Origin: an uncultured Pelagibacteraceae bacterium
GTDB lineage: Bacteria; Pseudomonadota; Alphaproteobacteria; Pelagibacterales; Pelagibacteraceae
Length of the DNA: 64,000 nucleotides
Reading direction: 5' to 3'
Assembly (NCBI GenBank): GCA_902629935.1
Contig: CACOSU010000003.1
Span: 1 to 64,000 of the forward strand
The position numbers were made by a program, and so were the translations under genes. The notes under the pieces were generated by a model. It saw only the letters and a list, made by a program, of their open reading frames with translations, was not told the origin of the DNA and did not search any database. How positions within the stretch are numbered: the stretch's first letter is position 1; the number at the start of each line of letters is the position of its first letter. Positions 1 to 10,636 of the stretch are shown here, one piece after another.

Positions 1-429
1 GATATGACCTTCTTTTATTACTCGTTCTAACATAAATAACTGGGGTTTATTATTTGTTGCTCTAATAAATTTGATAAAATCTTTTAACAAAATTGATCTT
101 GTTGCTAGTTCTATGTTTGAATAAATAATCTTTTTCTTCGTTAATAAACTTAGTGAAACCTCAGATTTAACATACTCTAGTGGAAGTGGTCTTTTTGAAA
201 AAAAAAAGGTAGATCCTACTGCTTTTGCATAAATTTTTAATTTAAATGGGTCAAGAGTAAATTTAATTTTTTTTAAATCTAAATCTAAATTCTTATCAAT
301 TTGAACAATTCTATTTTTAATTTGTTTATTAAACCTATCTGTTTCTATACCTAGAGTGCTGAGATAAACTAATAAAATGAGAATTAAACTAAGAACTAAT
401 AAAAAAAACTTTAAAATATAATTTTTCAT
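1..429 (-). CDS. AsmA/DUF3971-like membrane-anchored protein, N-terminal part (runs off left edge of window)
   Basis: Not in ORF track because no stop lies inside the window. Reverse-strand ATG at 429 opens an uninterrupted frame (MKNYILKFFLLVLSLILILLVYLSTLGIETDRFNKQIKNRIVQIDKNLDLDLKKIKFTLDPFKLKIYAKAVG...) with an N-terminal TM helix. ATGA overlap with prfB stop. Confidence 0.6.
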   Translation of the reverse strand, partial: MKNYILKFFLLVLSLILILLVYLSTLGIETDRFNKQIKNRIVQIDKNLDLDLKKIKFTLDPFKLKIYAKAVGSTFFFSKRPLPLEYVKSEVSLSLLTKKKIIYSNIELATRSILLKDFIKFIRATNNKPQLFMLERVIKEGHI

Positions 430-1521
430 TTAATTTTATAAAGTGATTGTTCCAAAAATTCGTCAATATCACCGTCTAATACTTTATCTGGGCTTGTGCT
501 TTCAAAATTAGTTCTATTATCTTTTACAAGTCTATAAGGTTGTAATACATATGATCTAATTTGATAACCCCATCCTATTTCTGATTTTGAACTTTCAATA
601 TTTAAGTTTTCCTCCTCTTTTTTTTTAATTTCATAATCATATAATCTTGCTTTCAACATGTTCATACACGTTTCTTTGTTTTTATGTTGAGACCTTTCAT
701 TTTGACATTGAACAACAATTTTGGATGGAATATGTGTAATTCTAACTGCACTATCAGTGGTATTAACATGTTGGCCACCTGCTCCACTAGAACGATAAGT
801 ATCTATTCTTAAATCTTTCTCTAAAATTTCTACATTAATATTTTCATCTACAACTGGGTAAATCCATACGCTAGCAAAACTTGTATGTCTCCTTGCTCCA
901 GAGTCGAATGGGGAGATTCTAACGAGTCTATGTATTCCAGACTCTTTTTTTAACCACCCAAAGACATACTCGCCATGTATTTTAATTGTAGCTGATTTGA
1001 TTCCAGCTTCATCACCTTTATGTTCGCTGATTAAGCTTGATTTAAAATTTTTTTTATCAGACCATTTTAAATACATTCTTCTTAACATATCGGCCCAATC
1101 TTGACTTTCTGTACCTCCAGCTCCTGCATGTATTTCTATATAACAATCCAATGAGTCAGCTTCATTTGATAAAAAACATTTAATTTCATTTTTTTTTACT
1201 TCACGTCTTAAGTCTTTTATATTCTGTATAACCTCTTTTTGAACGGTTAAATTTTCTTCTTCTAGCGCTAATTGATTTAAATCATCTAAATCTTTTACTC
1301 TTTTAACAGCGCTATTTAAGGAATTAGTTAAATCCTCATAAAGTTTCTTTTCTTTTATTATTTTTTGAGAATTATTTTTGTCCTGCCAAAAATCGGCACT
1401 TGACATTTGTGAGTTTAAAGATTGAAGTTTTGAATAGATTTTATTTTTTTCAAAGATACTCCTGTATTTTTTGATTTATTTTTACAACTTCATCTTTAAA
1501 ATTTTTGTAATTATTATCCAT
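426..1521 (-). CDS. prfB: Peptide chain release factor 2, expressed through +1 programmed frameshift
   Basis: ORF 426..1406 has RF2 hallmarks (GAGGTESQDWADMLRRMY, SSGAGGQHVNTTDSAVRITH). Zero-frame start ATG at 1521 encodes MDNNYKNFKDEVVKINQKIQEYL, then TGA (1452-1450); +1 shift continues EKNKIYSKLQSLNSQMSSADFW into the listed ORF. Confidence 0.95.
1450..1463 (-). promoter_or_regulatory. prfB: RF2 programmed +1 ribosomal frameshift site (AGGAG TAT CTT TGA)
   Basis: Reverse strand reads CAGGAGTATCTTTGAA: internal SD-like AGGAG, 3-nt spacer, CTT slippery codon, in-frame TGA. Same layout as the E. coli prfB site. Confidence 0.93.
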
Positions 1522-3863
1522 TAGTAAAACTTTAGTATATTATTTGTATCCAATCTATCTGAATTTGAATAACGGACTTTACCATCAATTATATTTTCTC
1601 TTTTATATACCTCAATAATTGTATTTTTTGAGGAAAAATTAGCTTTTTGACCAGTTAGAGGATCAACTACCATCATTACTGTTCCTTTTGCAGCTTTGAA
1701 AGGTCTTGCATCTGATTTTTTAACCACTTTTTTAATAAAACTTTTAAATATAGGTAATGCAGTTTTAGATCCCGTTTCATATCTTCCTAGTGATCTGGGA
1801 TTGTCTGTACCAACATAAACACCTACTAATAAATTTGAAGTAAAACCTACAAACCATGTATCTGTATTTTTATTAGTAGTACCTGTTTTTCCTGCAATAT
1901 TTAAATTCAAATCCTTTAATTTTTTTGCTGTGCCTCTTTGTACAACTCCTTCTAATATTGAAGTCATTTGATAAGCTGTTTCAGGTGAAAATACCTGTTT
2001 GTAATTATTTTCAATTTTTGGGTAGTCGTTGCTGATATATGAAATTTTATCACAATTAATACATTTTCTTTTTTCGTTATTAAATATTGTATTTCCTTCA
2101 CTATCCTGAATCCTATCAATTAAAATTGGATTGACTATTTTTCCTCCGTTTACAAAAGTAGAATAAGCTGAGGTGAGTTTTAACAAAGTAGTTTCAGCAG
2201 ACCCTAAAGAAATTGACAAAAGTTCTTCAGGATTTTCATAAATATTAAGTTCTTTTGAAAAATTAATTATTTTTTCTAACCCTAATTTTTGAGCTATTCT
2301 CACTGTCATTAAATTTCTTGATTTTTCTAAACCTACTCTAAGCGTTGACGGACCATAAAATTTTTTACCATAATTTTCTGGTTTCCACATTTTTAAATCT
2401 TCACCTTGATCTAGAACTAAAGGCGCATCTAAAACTAAAGATGTTGGTGTAAAATTATTTTCTAAAGCTATTGCATAAACAAATGGTTTAAATGCTGATC
2501 CAGGTTGCCTTTTTGCTTGTGTTGCTCTGTTAAATTCACTTTTTTTAAAACTAAAGCCACCACTTAAAGCTAAAACTCTTCCTGTAAATGGATCCATTAC
2601 GACTATTCCACCATTAATTTCGGGTAATTGTTGCAAACTATAATAATTTTCGTTACTTTTTTTTACATAAATTACATCGCCTAATTTAAACAACTCATTA
2701 AATTCTTTTTTTGTCCAAGAGATATCTTTAAATTGTATAGAACCTTTAAATTTATCGTAAGTTTCAATATCAGCTGAAAATTTATTTATTTTTTTTACTA
2801 TTGCTAATTTCCATTTAAGTGAATTTTCTAAATTAAATTTATCAAGACTCTTGCTCCAATCAGAATTATATTTTTTATTTGTTAGTGGTCCTCTCCATCC
2901 TTTTCTTTTATCATATGAAATCAATCCATTTCTAAGAGAGTTTGTTGCAATTTTTTGTATTTTTAAATCAATAGGTGTATTTATATTTAATCCTTGTTTG
3001 TAAACTTTTTCATAACTTAAATTTTCTATTACATTTTTTCTAACATCTTCAATATAGTACTGAGCATCTTCTAGAAATATTTTTTTTGTTTTTTTTATTT
3101 TAATATTTTCTTTCTTTAGTTTTTTATACCATTCAAGTGTCAAATAATTGTTTTCATATAAATTTTTTAAAACTAAATTTCTTCTAAATTTCGCAAGTTG
3201 AGGATTATTATATGGATTATACTTACTAGGAGCTTTGGGAAGTGCAGCAAGCAAAGCTGCTTCAGAATAATTTAAATCTCTAATTGATTTGTCGAAATAT
3301 TCTAAGCTAGCAGCGGCTACACCATAGGCTCCACTTCCTAAATATATTTGATTAAGATACAACTCTAAAATTCTCTCTTTAGATAAAGCTCTTTCAATTC
3401 TAAAAGCCAATATTGCCTCTTTTATTTTTCTATTTAAACTTACTTCGTTTGTAAGTAAAAAATTTTTTGCTACCTGTTGAGTAATAGTTGATGCACCCTC
3501 TAATCTTTTTGATGTTAATACATTTGAGATATTGTTAATAATAGCTCTAATAACTCCTTTTGCATCAACGCCTGGGTGAGAAAAAAAATTTTTATCCTCA
3601 GCTGATAAAAAAGCATTAATAACGTTTTTTGGAATAGTATTAAATGGTACGAATACTCTTTTTTCCTGAGAAAAATCTGCTACTAAGTCTCCGTTGCCCG
3701 AATAAACTTTGCTAGAGACGGCTGGTTTAAAATTTTTTAAAAATTTATAATCTGGTAGATCATTAGAAAAGCTCCACAAAACGCTAATTATCAAAACACC
3801 TGTTAAAAGGATAAAAGATATAGATAAAATAAAGATATTTTTTAAAATTTTATTCATTTTCAT
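1521..3863 (-). CDS. mrcA: Penicillin-binding protein 1A (transglycosylase/transpeptidase)
   Basis: 780 aa; GT51 motifs (EDKNFFSHPGVD, GASTITQQVAKN) and transpeptidase motifs (KRQPGSAFKPF, KTGTT). Confidence 0.9.
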   Translation of the reverse strand: MKMNKILKNIFILSISFILLTGVLIISVLWSFSNDLPDYKFLKNFKPAVSSKVYSGNGDLVADFSQEKRVFVPFNTIPKNVINAFLSAEDKNFFSHPGVDAKGVIRAIINNISNVLTSKRLEGASTITQQVAKNFLLTNEVSLNRKIKEAILAFRIERALSKERILELYLNQIYLGSGAYGVAAASLEYFDKSIRDLNYSEAALLAALPKAPSKYNPYNNPQLAKFRRNLVLKNLYENNYLTLEWYKKLKKENIKIKKTKKIFLEDAQYYIEDVRKNVIENLSYEKVYKQGLNINTPIDLKIQKIATNSLRNGLISYDKRKGWRGPLTNKKYNSDWSKSLDKFNLENSLKWKLAIVKKINKFSADIETYDKFKGSIQFKDISWTKKEFNELFKLGDVIYVKKSNENYYSLQQLPEINGGIVVMDPFTGRVLALSGGFSFKKSEFNRATQAKRQPGSAFKPFVYAIALENNFTPTSLVLDAPLVLDQGEDLKMWKPENYGKKFYGPSTLRVGLEKSRNLMTVRIAQKLGLEKIINFSKELNIYENPEELLSISLGSAETTLLKLTSAYSTFVNGGKIVNPILIDRIQDSEGNTIFNNEKRKCINCDKISYISNDYPKIENNYKQVFSPETAYQMTSILEGVVQRGTAKKLKDLNLNIAGKTGTTNKNTDTWFVGFTSNLLVGVYVGTDNPRSLGRYETGSKTALPIFKSFIKKVVKKSDARPFKAAKGTVMMVVDPLTGQKANFSSKNTIIEVYKRENIIDGKVRYSNSDRLDTNNILKFY

Positions 3864-3959
3864 TTCATTATATCTTGGAATTTGTTAAAGATAAGGCACT
3901 AGTATTAAACAAAATTTTAAAAATATTAAATTATTAATGAAAATAACAATCAAAATATT

Positions 3960-5759
3960 ATGGAAAAAAATTTATTTATTGATGCCTCGCATCCAAACGA
4001 AACTAGAGTTGTTCTCAAATCAGGTGAAAATATCGAAGATTACGAGTACGAAGGTTTAAAAAACAACTTAATAAAAAATAATATCTATTTAGGCAAAGTA
4101 AGTAGAATAGAGCCCTCCCTTCAGGCGGCTTTTATAGATTTTGGACGAGAAAGACACGGTTTTTTATCATTTAATGATATTCAATCAGACTACTATCAGA
4201 TCCCAAAAGCAGATTTAGAAAAAATTAAAATTGAAGAGGAAAAAGCAAGAGAGGAACTTTCAAAACAAGTTGAAGCAAAAGAAGAAGAAAATATTGCTGA
4301 GGGAAAATTAGAAATAGATGATCCAATTGAAAAAAATGTAGATCAACAATTGTATGAAAAAAATGAAGACAAAGATAATTCAGAAGAGATAAAAGGAAAA
4401 AATAAAGAAATTAAATTTAAATTTAAAAAATATAAAATTCAGGAAGTAATAAAACCCAACCAAGTAATCTTGGTTCAAGTAATTAAAGATGAAAGAGGAC
4501 AAAAAGGAGCAGCACTAAGTACCTTTATTTCTATAGCTGGTAAATATATAGTTTTAATGCCTAATACGCCAAAGGGTGGAGGAATTTCGAGAAAGATATT
4601 TAATCCAGCAGATAGAAAAAAAATTAGAACAATTCTAAACGAAATAGAAATACCAAAAGAAATGGGTCTAATTGTTAGAACAGCTGGAAGTAACAAAACT
4701 AAAAATGAGATAAATAATGATTTAAATACTTTAATCAAAACATGGGGCCAAATAAAAGATAACGCTATAAATTCAATTGCACCATCATTAATTCATCAAG
4801 AAAGTGAAATAATAAAAAGGACCTTAAGAGATATGCTGGATGACAATACAAAAAATATTATTGTAGAAGGAAATGAGGGTTATAAAAAAGCACAAACTTT
4901 TATGAAAATGATGATGCCATCTGCAGTAAAAAAAGTTAAAAAATATAGAGGAAAAGTTCCATTGTTTATTGAGGAAAATATTGAACAAAAACTAAATCAA
5001 ATTTTCGATTCAGAAATAAAACTCAAATCTGGTGGATATTTAGTTATTAATCCTACTGAAGCTTTGGTATCTATAGATATTAACTCAGGAAGTTCAATTA
5101 AAGGAAAAAATATTGAAAGTACGGCGCTAGATACAAATATTGAGGCTGCTGAAGAAATCGCTAGACAAATTAAAATAAGAGATTTGTCAGGTTTAATTAT
5201 TATAGATTTTATTGATATGCTCAGTTATGGAAATAGAAGGTTAGTAGAAAAAAAACTTAAAGAAAAATCTAGGTCTGATCGAGCAAGAATACAAATAGGA
5301 AGAATAAGTAATTTTGGACTTTTAGAAATGTCAAGACAAAGGCTCAGAGAAAGTGCCATTAAATGGAAAGTTACATTGACTGATGAGTCATTTGCACAAA
5401 AAATTCTAAAGATTGTTGAATTAAAAGCAGTAATTAATAAAGCAAAATTTGTAGAATTAAAAGTTTGCGAAAAAATATCTGATTTTCTTAAAGAAAACTT
5501 TGTTAATGATTTAACATATTTTGAAAAAAAAAATAAAATGAAAATTGATATTGTTAGTGATAATTCTTTAATAATTCCTGAATATATTATGAATTTTCAA
5601 AATAAATCAAAAAAAACAATTGAACTGGTTGAATATCATGAAAAATTAAAAAATCTGGATATACAAACTAAAGAAGATAAATTTATAGAAAAAAAAGAAA
5701 ACAAAAAAATTAACAAAAAAACATATAAAAAAAAAAGATTTTTTAAAAAATCTAAATAA
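3960..5759 (+). CDS. rne: Ribonuclease E/G family protein
   Basis: S1-domain N-terminus with inserted charged segment; catalytic region ([50 protein letters not shown]). Confidence 0.9.
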   Translation: MEKNLFIDASHPNETRVVLKSGENIEDYEYEGLKNNLIKNNIYLGKVSRIEPSLQAAFIDFGRERHGFLSFNDIQSDYYQIPKADLEKIKIEEEKAREELSKQVEAKEEENIAEGKLEIDDPIEKNVDQQLYEKNEDKDNSEEIKGKNKEIKFKFKKYKIQEVIKPNQVILVQVIKDERGQKGAALSTFISIAGKYIVLMPNTPKGGGISRKIFNPADRKKIRTILNEIEIPKEMGLIVRTAGSNKTKNEINNDLNTLIKTWGQIKDNAINSIAPSLIHQESEIIKRTLRDMLDDNTKNIIVEGNEGYKKAQTFMKMMMPSAVKKVKKYRGKVPLFIEENIEQKLNQIFDSEIKLKSGGYLVINPTEALVSIDINSGSSIKGKNIESTALDTNIEAAEEIARQIKIRDLSGLIIIDFIDMLSYGNRRLVEKKLKEKSRSDRARIQIGRISNFGLLEMSRQRLRESAIKWKVTLTDESFAQKILKIVELKAVINKAKFVELKVCEKISDFLKENFVNDLTYFEKKNKMKIDIVSDNSLIIPEYIMNFQNKSKKTIELVEYHEKLKNLDIQTKEDKFIEKKENKKINKKTYKKKRFFKKSK

Positions 5760-6540
5760 TTCCTTTTGATGGTGAGGATGGATTACCCATTAACATTTTA
5801 TTTATCCTTCCAGATAAATATGATTGTCTTCCAGAAACTACGGCATTTTTAAAAGCAAGTGCCATTTGAAAAGGATTTTTTGCTTTAGCTATTGCAGTAT
5901 TTACTAAAACCCCATCACAACCTAATTCCATTGCAATAACCGCGTCAGAAGCTTGACCTAATCCAGCATCTATTATTAAAGGCAATTTTGTTTGCTTTCT
6001 AATTATTTGAATATTTACTTTATTTTGTATTCCTAAACCAGATCCTATGGGAGCTGCTAAAGGCATAATTGCATCAGCTCCTGAATTCTCTAAACGTTTA
6101 GCCATTAAAGGATCATCATTACAATAAACCATTACTCTAAAGCCTTCCTTGGCAAGAACTTCTGTCGATTTTAAGGTTTCAATCATATCTGGAAATAAGT
6201 TTTTTCTGTCTCCCAAAACTTCTAATTTAACTAGTTTCCAACCTCCAATTTCTCTTGCAAGTCTTAATGTTCTTAGTGCTTCTTTTGAATTAAAACATCC
6301 CGCAGTGTTTGGTAGATATGTTATTTTTTTTGGGTCAATATAGTCCATCAACAACGGTTTGTTTTTATCAGTAATATTTACTCTTCTAACGGCAACTGTA
6401 ACTATTTCTGCTCCAGAAAGCTCAATTGCTTTAGCACATTCTGACATGGTCTTATACTTTCCAGTTCCTACAATTAACCTAGAATTAAATTTTTTCTTAG
6501 CAATAACAAAATTATCTGTTTTCAAATTAACCACCTCCAA
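5752..6540 (-). CDS. thiG: Thiazole synthase ThiG
   Basis: 262 aa; [44 protein letters not shown]. Confidence 0.95.
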   Translation of the reverse strand: MEVVNLKTDNFVIAKKKFNSRLIVGTGKYKTMSECAKAIELSGAEIVTVAVRRVNITDKNKPLLMDYIDPKKITYLPNTAGCFNSKEALRTLRLAREIGGWKLVKLEVLGDRKNLFPDMIETLKSTEVLAKEGFRVMVYCNDDPLMAKRLENSGADAIMPLAAPIGSGLGIQNKVNIQIIRKQTKLPLIIDAGLGQASDAVIAMELGCDGVLVNTAIAKAKNPFQMALAFKNAVVSGRQSYLSGRINKMLMGNPSSPSKGII

Positions 6541-6745
6541 TAAAATGTACTATCTCTATTTTATCATTTTTTTTTAATTTTATTTTACTTATTTTTTTCT
6601 TATCTAATATTTCCTCATTAAGTTCTATAGCTACTTTATTTAGAGGAATTTTAAGGTGTTTTAATAGCTCTGATAGATTATAGTCTTTAATAACTAAATT
6701 CATTTTACCATTTACTTTAATTTTTATTTTTTTTATTTTTTTCAT
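6527..6745 (-). CDS. thiS: Sulfur carrier protein ThiS
   Basis: Listed 127-aa ORF is over-extended. ATG at 6745 gives [14 protein letters not shown]...[12 protein letters not shown] with ThiS-like C-terminal Gly-Gly; immediately precedes thiG. Confidence 0.85.
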   Translation of the reverse strand: MKKIKKIKIKVNGKMNLVIKDYNLSELLKHLKIPLNKVAIELNEEILDKKKISKIKLKKNDKIEIVHFIGGG

Positions 6746-6761
6746 CGTATATAAATGCTGA

Positions 6762-7208
6762 ATGAATAATAAAATAATTATTATTAATGGTCCAAATCTT
6801 AATCTATTAGGTGAAAGAGAACAATCACAATATGGATCTACAAATTTTGAACAACTTAAAGAAAATTGCCTAAAAAAAGGACAAGAAATTGGATTAGATA
6901 TTGAATTCACACAATCAAATGTTGAAGGAGAGTTGGTAAGTATAATTCAAGATGCTAGAAAAAAATATGACGGTATTATCATAAATGCTGCTGGATTTAC
7001 TCATTCGTCAGTAGCTATTAGAGACGCTCTTGATATATTTAAAAAACCAATTATTGAACTTCATATTTCAAATATTTATAAAAGGGAGGAATTTAGACAC
7101 AAATCACTTATAAGTGGTGTTGTAACTGGAGGAATATTTGGCTTGGGTACTGATGGATATATTTTGGCCATAATTTCATTACAAAAGACTTTGCATAATG
7201 AAAATTGA
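6762..7208 (+). CDS. aroQ: Type II 3-dehydroquinate dehydratase
   Basis: IIIINGPNLNLLGEREQSQYG, INAAGFTHSSVAIRDAL, ELHISNIYKREEFRHKS. Confidence 0.95.
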   Translation: MNNKIIIINGPNLNLLGEREQSQYGSTNFEQLKENCLKKGQEIGLDIEFTQSNVEGELVSIIQDARKKYDGIIINAAGFTHSSVAIRDALDIFKKPIIELHISNIYKREEFRHKSLISGVVTGGIFGLGTDGYILAIISLQKTLHNEN

Positions 7209-7629
7209 TAAAAATATTATTAAAGAGTTAAGCGATTATTTAAAGGAATTTAATCTTACTGAAATAGAGATAACAGAGAAAGATACAAAAATTAAAGTAT
7301 CAAAAAATAATGTTTCTATCAGTAATCAGCCACAGGTAGTTTCAAATCTTACAACTTCTTCATTAACATCTGATAACGCTCAAGCTATTAAATCAGGCAC
7401 TGAAATTACTTCACCCATTATTGGAACAGCATATCATGCCCCAGAACCAGGTGCTAAAAAATTTGTAGAAGTAGGAAAAAAAATAAAAAAAGGTGACACA
7501 ATCATGATTGTTGAAGCAATGAAAACAATGAATCATGTTCCTTCAACTCAAGACGGGATTGTAAAAGAAATTTGTGTAGAAGACGGGCAACCAGTTGAAT
7601 TCGGTCAGACTATTATTATTTTAGAATAA
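7198..7629 (+). CDS. accB: Acetyl-CoA carboxylase biotin carboxyl carrier protein
   Basis: Biotinyl motif MIVEAMKTMNHV; followed by accC. Confidence 0.95.
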   Translation: MKIDKNIIKELSDYLKEFNLTEIEITEKDTKIKVSKNNVSISNQPQVVSNLTTSSLTSDNAQAIKSGTEITSPIIGTAYHAPEPGAKKFVEVGKKIKKGDTIMIVEAMKTMNHVPSTQDGIVKEICVEDGQPVEFGQTIIILE

Positions 7630-7632
7630 ACT

Positions 7633-8970
7633 ATGTTTAAAAAAATTTTAATTGCAAACCGTGGGGAAATTGCAGTTAGAATAATTCGAGCATGTAAAGA
7701 ATGGGGAATACCTACTGTTGCTGTGCACTCAGATGTGGATAGAGAAAGTATGCATGTGAGAATGGCAGATGAAAGTGTGTGCATTGGCTCTCATCAACCT
7801 GCAAATAGTTACTTAAATATTCCAGCATTAATGTCAGCAATAGAACTAACAAATGCGGATGCAGTTCACCCTGGATATGGCTTCCTCTCAGAGAATGCCA
7901 ACTTTGCAAAAATTTTGGAAGATAATAAAATTAATTTTATTGGAGCTTCTTCAAGACATATAGAGATGATGGGTGATAAAATTCAAGCAAAAAAAATAGC
8001 CAAAGAAAATGGATTGCCTGTTATAGAAGGATCTGACGGGGGTGTTAAGAATATTTCTGAAGCAAAATCACTTTGTAAAATAATTGGTTTTCCTGTTTTA
8101 ATTAAAGCCTCTGGAGGAGGTGGAGGTAAAGGTATGAAAATTGTTTACAAAGAGGAAGAATTTGAAACATTGTTTTCAACTGCTAAATCAGAGGCACAAA
8201 AATACTTTGGAAATGATGAAGTCTATATTGAAAAATTTTTTCAAAATCCACGACATATTGAGGTTCAAATATTAGCTGGAAAAAACAGAGTAGTACATCT
8301 TCATGAAAGAGATTGTTCAGTCCAAAGAAGACATCAAAAATTAATAGAAGAAACCCCAAGTCCGGTTTTAAATGACAAAATAAGAAAAGACCTATTTGAA
8401 AAAACAGTAAAAATGGTTACAAAAATTGGTTATATGGGTGCTGGAACTGTTGAGTTTATTTATGAAGATGGAAAATTTTATTTCCTTGAAATGAATACAA
8501 GGGTTCAGGTTGAGCATCCTGTAACTGAAATGGTTACTGGGGTAGATATAATTAAAGAACAAATTTGGATAGCCTTTTCTGGCGAAACTGCTTTAAAACA
8601 AAGTGATATAAATCCAAGAGGACACGCAATTGAATGCAGAATTAATGCTGAGGATGCAAGTAAAAACTTTCAACCTTCTCCTGGATTAATTACTATGTGT
8701 CACCAGCCATCAGGCTTTAGAACTAGGGTAGATGGTGCTATATTTCAGGGTTATAAAGTGACTCCATATTACGATAGTATGGTTTGTAAATTAATTTGTC
8801 ACGGAAGAAATAGAACTGAAGCTATTCAAAGAATGAATAGATCTTTAGACGAATTTGTTATTGAGGGAATAACCACAACTATTCCGCTTCATAAAAAATT
8901 ACTTAGTCATAAAAAATTTATCAATTCAGACTTCAACGTAAGTTGGCTTGATAAAGACTCCATAGTTTAA
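7633..8970 (+). CDS. accC: Acetyl-CoA carboxylase biotin carboxylase subunit
   Basis: FKKILIANRGEIAVRIIRA, KASGGGGGKGMK, EMNTRVQVEHPVTE. Confidence 0.97.
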   Translation: MFKKILIANRGEIAVRIIRACKEWGIPTVAVHSDVDRESMHVRMADESVCIGSHQPANSYLNIPALMSAIELTNADAVHPGYGFLSENANFAKILEDNKINFIGASSRHIEMMGDKIQAKKIAKENGLPVIEGSDGGVKNISEAKSLCKIIGFPVLIKASGGGGGKGMKIVYKEEEFETLFSTAKSEAQKYFGNDEVYIEKFFQNPRHIEVQILAGKNRVVHLHERDCSVQRRHQKLIEETPSPVLNDKIRKDLFEKTVKMVTKIGYMGAGTVEFIYEDGKFYFLEMNTRVQVEHPVTEMVTGVDIIKEQIWIAFSGETALKQSDINPRGHAIECRINAEDASKNFQPSPGLITMCHQPSGFRTRVDGAIFQGYKVTPYYDSMVCKLICHGRNRTEAIQRMNRSLDEFVIEGITTTIPLHKKLLSHKKFINSDFNVSWLDKDSIV

Positions 8971-9374
8971 TAACAACTCACTAGCCAAACATCATAAACA
9001 GGGTGATCAAAAGGGGTAATTGATGGACTTGAAGAAAACATCCAGCCATTAAATACAAAAACCTCGTTATTGTCACTATTATTCAAGTCTCTTACCTGCA
9101 GGTAAGCAGTTATTTCGGGGCTATCGTCAAACTCAGAATTCTTACATTTTAAACTTTTAATTGATAAATCTTTATACTTTTTAAATTCTCCATTTTTCAA
9201 CTTTAAAAGTATATTTTTTGAACTTATTTTATCTAAAATTTTGATATCAGTAAAAGTACCTTCTAAATTATTTTTTGAGTTACATTTAATTATTACTGAA
9301 AAATAAATTAAAATAACAAAAAATATTAATTTAAAATTATTCTTTCCAACTCGAGTATTTTTTCTTAGCAGCAT
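8967..9374 (-). CDS. DUF2155-like secreted/lipoprotein-like protein
   Basis: 135 aa, N-terminal hydrophobic segment, NEVFVFNGWMFSSSPSITPFDHPVYDVWLVSC; located next to NDUFA12-like gene as in other alphaproteobacteria. Confidence 0.75.
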   Translation of the reverse strand: MLLRKNTRVGKNNFKLIFFVILIYFSVIIKCNSKNNLEGTFTDIKILDKISSKNILLKLKNGEFKKYKDLSIKSLKCKNSEFDDSPEITAYLQVRDLNNSDNNEVFVFNGWMFSSSPSITPFDHPVYDVWLVSCY

Positions 9375-9696
9375 TTGTATTTTTATTTGGATAATATGCC
9401 TCGTCTGTTCCGGTTAAGTTTTCTTTGTGAGGTTTCTGCCAGTCATATTTATCTAAATTATGTTTTTTTTCTATCCTATTAGGTGTAAAATGAATCCAGG
9501 AGTACCATTCTACGGGAATTTTTGACGCATCAATAGAATCAAAATAAATAACCCATCTTTTTCCACTTTTGCTCTCATAATATTTGTTGCCGTATTCATC
9601 TTTTCCAACAAGTTTTCCAAAAAAAATAGTTTTTAATCTTGTCCCAAAAGTATCTTGATTCCACCAAATGAAAATTTTCTTAATAAGTGTCAACAT
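9337..9696 (-). CDS. NDUFA12-family NADH:ubiquinone oxidoreductase accessory subunit
   Basis: WWNQDTFGTRLKTIFFGKLVGKDEYGNKYYESKSGKRWVIY...IPVEWYSWIHF matches the NDUFA12 family pattern. Confidence 0.88.
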   Translation of the reverse strand: MLTLIKKIFIWWNQDTFGTRLKTIFFGKLVGKDEYGNKYYESKSGKRWVIYFDSIDASKIPVEWYSWIHFTPNRIEKKHNLDKYDWQKPHKENLTGTDEAYYPNKNTNAAKKKYSSWKE

Positions 9697-9809
9697 AATT
9701 TTTTTTTTTTATTCAATTAAAAATTGTAAAATTTAAATTAGACTAAAATATGAATATGTATATAAATTAATTGATTCATTAATCAAATTAAAATTTAAAT
9801 TGAGGACAA

Positions 9810-10634
9810 ATGGCAAAATATCTAGTTGAAACATATTATACCTGTACTTTCAAAGTAAATCATTACTTAGATGACGTAAATGAAACAGAATTAAAAAATT
9901 TGGAAAAAAGAGATGACGGAAAATTTGAAGTTTTAGATGTAAAGCTTGATAATAGAAAAACTAAAAGTCTAGATCCGAAAAACAACAAAATTCTTGATGG
10001 TAACAAATCAGAGGTAATTACACAGGCCAAAAACACAAGCTCAATAAGCAAAGAAAGTATAATAACTAATTTAAATAAAACAAATGAGAAATCAGGAAAA
10101 AGATTTAGTATGCCTGATAGAAGAAAAGGTTATATTCAAAAAGCTACTATTGGTGATCACAAGGTCTATCTGCATACTGGAGAATACGAAGATGGAAAAA
10201 TTGGAGAAATATTTATTGATACTAGTAAAGAGGGTGAGCTTGTAAAAGCTTTAATGAATAACTTTGCGATTGCTGTTTCGCTAGGTCTTCAATATGGAGT
10301 ACCGCTAGATGAATTTATAAGTGCATTTGTAGGTACAAAATTTGAACCCTCAGGCAAGGTTTATGGTAACGACAGAATATTAAGTGCTACATCAATTTTG
10401 GATTATATTTTCAGAGAACTAGCTATTTCATACCAAAATAGAGAAGATCTAGCTCACACTCCTGCTATTGGTGGAAATGATACTGTAAATACAGAAGATC
10501 AGAACTCTGAAGATCAGAATCAATTATTAAAAATTGTAAAAGATATCACCAGCAAAGGTTTTGTAAGAAACAACTATAAAAAAAATTTGGTTGATCTTTC
10601 AGATGTAAAGATAAGCTTAAAAGGTAAGAAATAA
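9810..10634 (+). CDS. Stand-alone protein with NrdJ C-terminal (TSCPD-like) domain
   Basis: Residues ~105-220 ([81 protein letters not shown]) resemble the C-terminal domain of B12-dependent ribonucleotide reductase. No catalytic RNR domain in the ORF. Confidence 0.75.
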   Translation: MAKYLVETYYTCTFKVNHYLDDVNETELKNLEKRDDGKFEVLDVKLDNRKTKSLDPKNNKILDGNKSEVITQAKNTSSISKESIITNLNKTNEKSGKRFSMPDRRKGYIQKATIGDHKVYLHTGEYEDGKIGEIFIDTSKEGELVKALMNNFAIAVSLGLQYGVPLDEFISAFVGTKFEPSGKVYGNDRILSATSILDYIFRELAISYQNREDLAHTPAIGGNDTVNTEDQNSEDQNQLLKIVKDITSKGFVRNNYKKNLVDLSDVKISLKGKK

Positions 10635-10636
10635 AT

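Noticed and set aside
4475-4738. 87-aa antisense ORF in rne
   Set aside because: Hydrophobic antisense shadow of the well-supported rne reading frame.
6746-6910. N-terminal extension of thiS ORF to 6910
   Set aside because: It runs antisense through aroQ; internal ATG 6745 gives a normal ThiS length.
9771-9786. FNR/Anr-type box TTGATTCATTAATCAA upstream of the NrdJ-like gene
   Set aside because: FNR consensus has 4 nt between TTGAT and ATCAA; this has 6. Kept only as an unexplained inverted repeat in AT-rich DNA.
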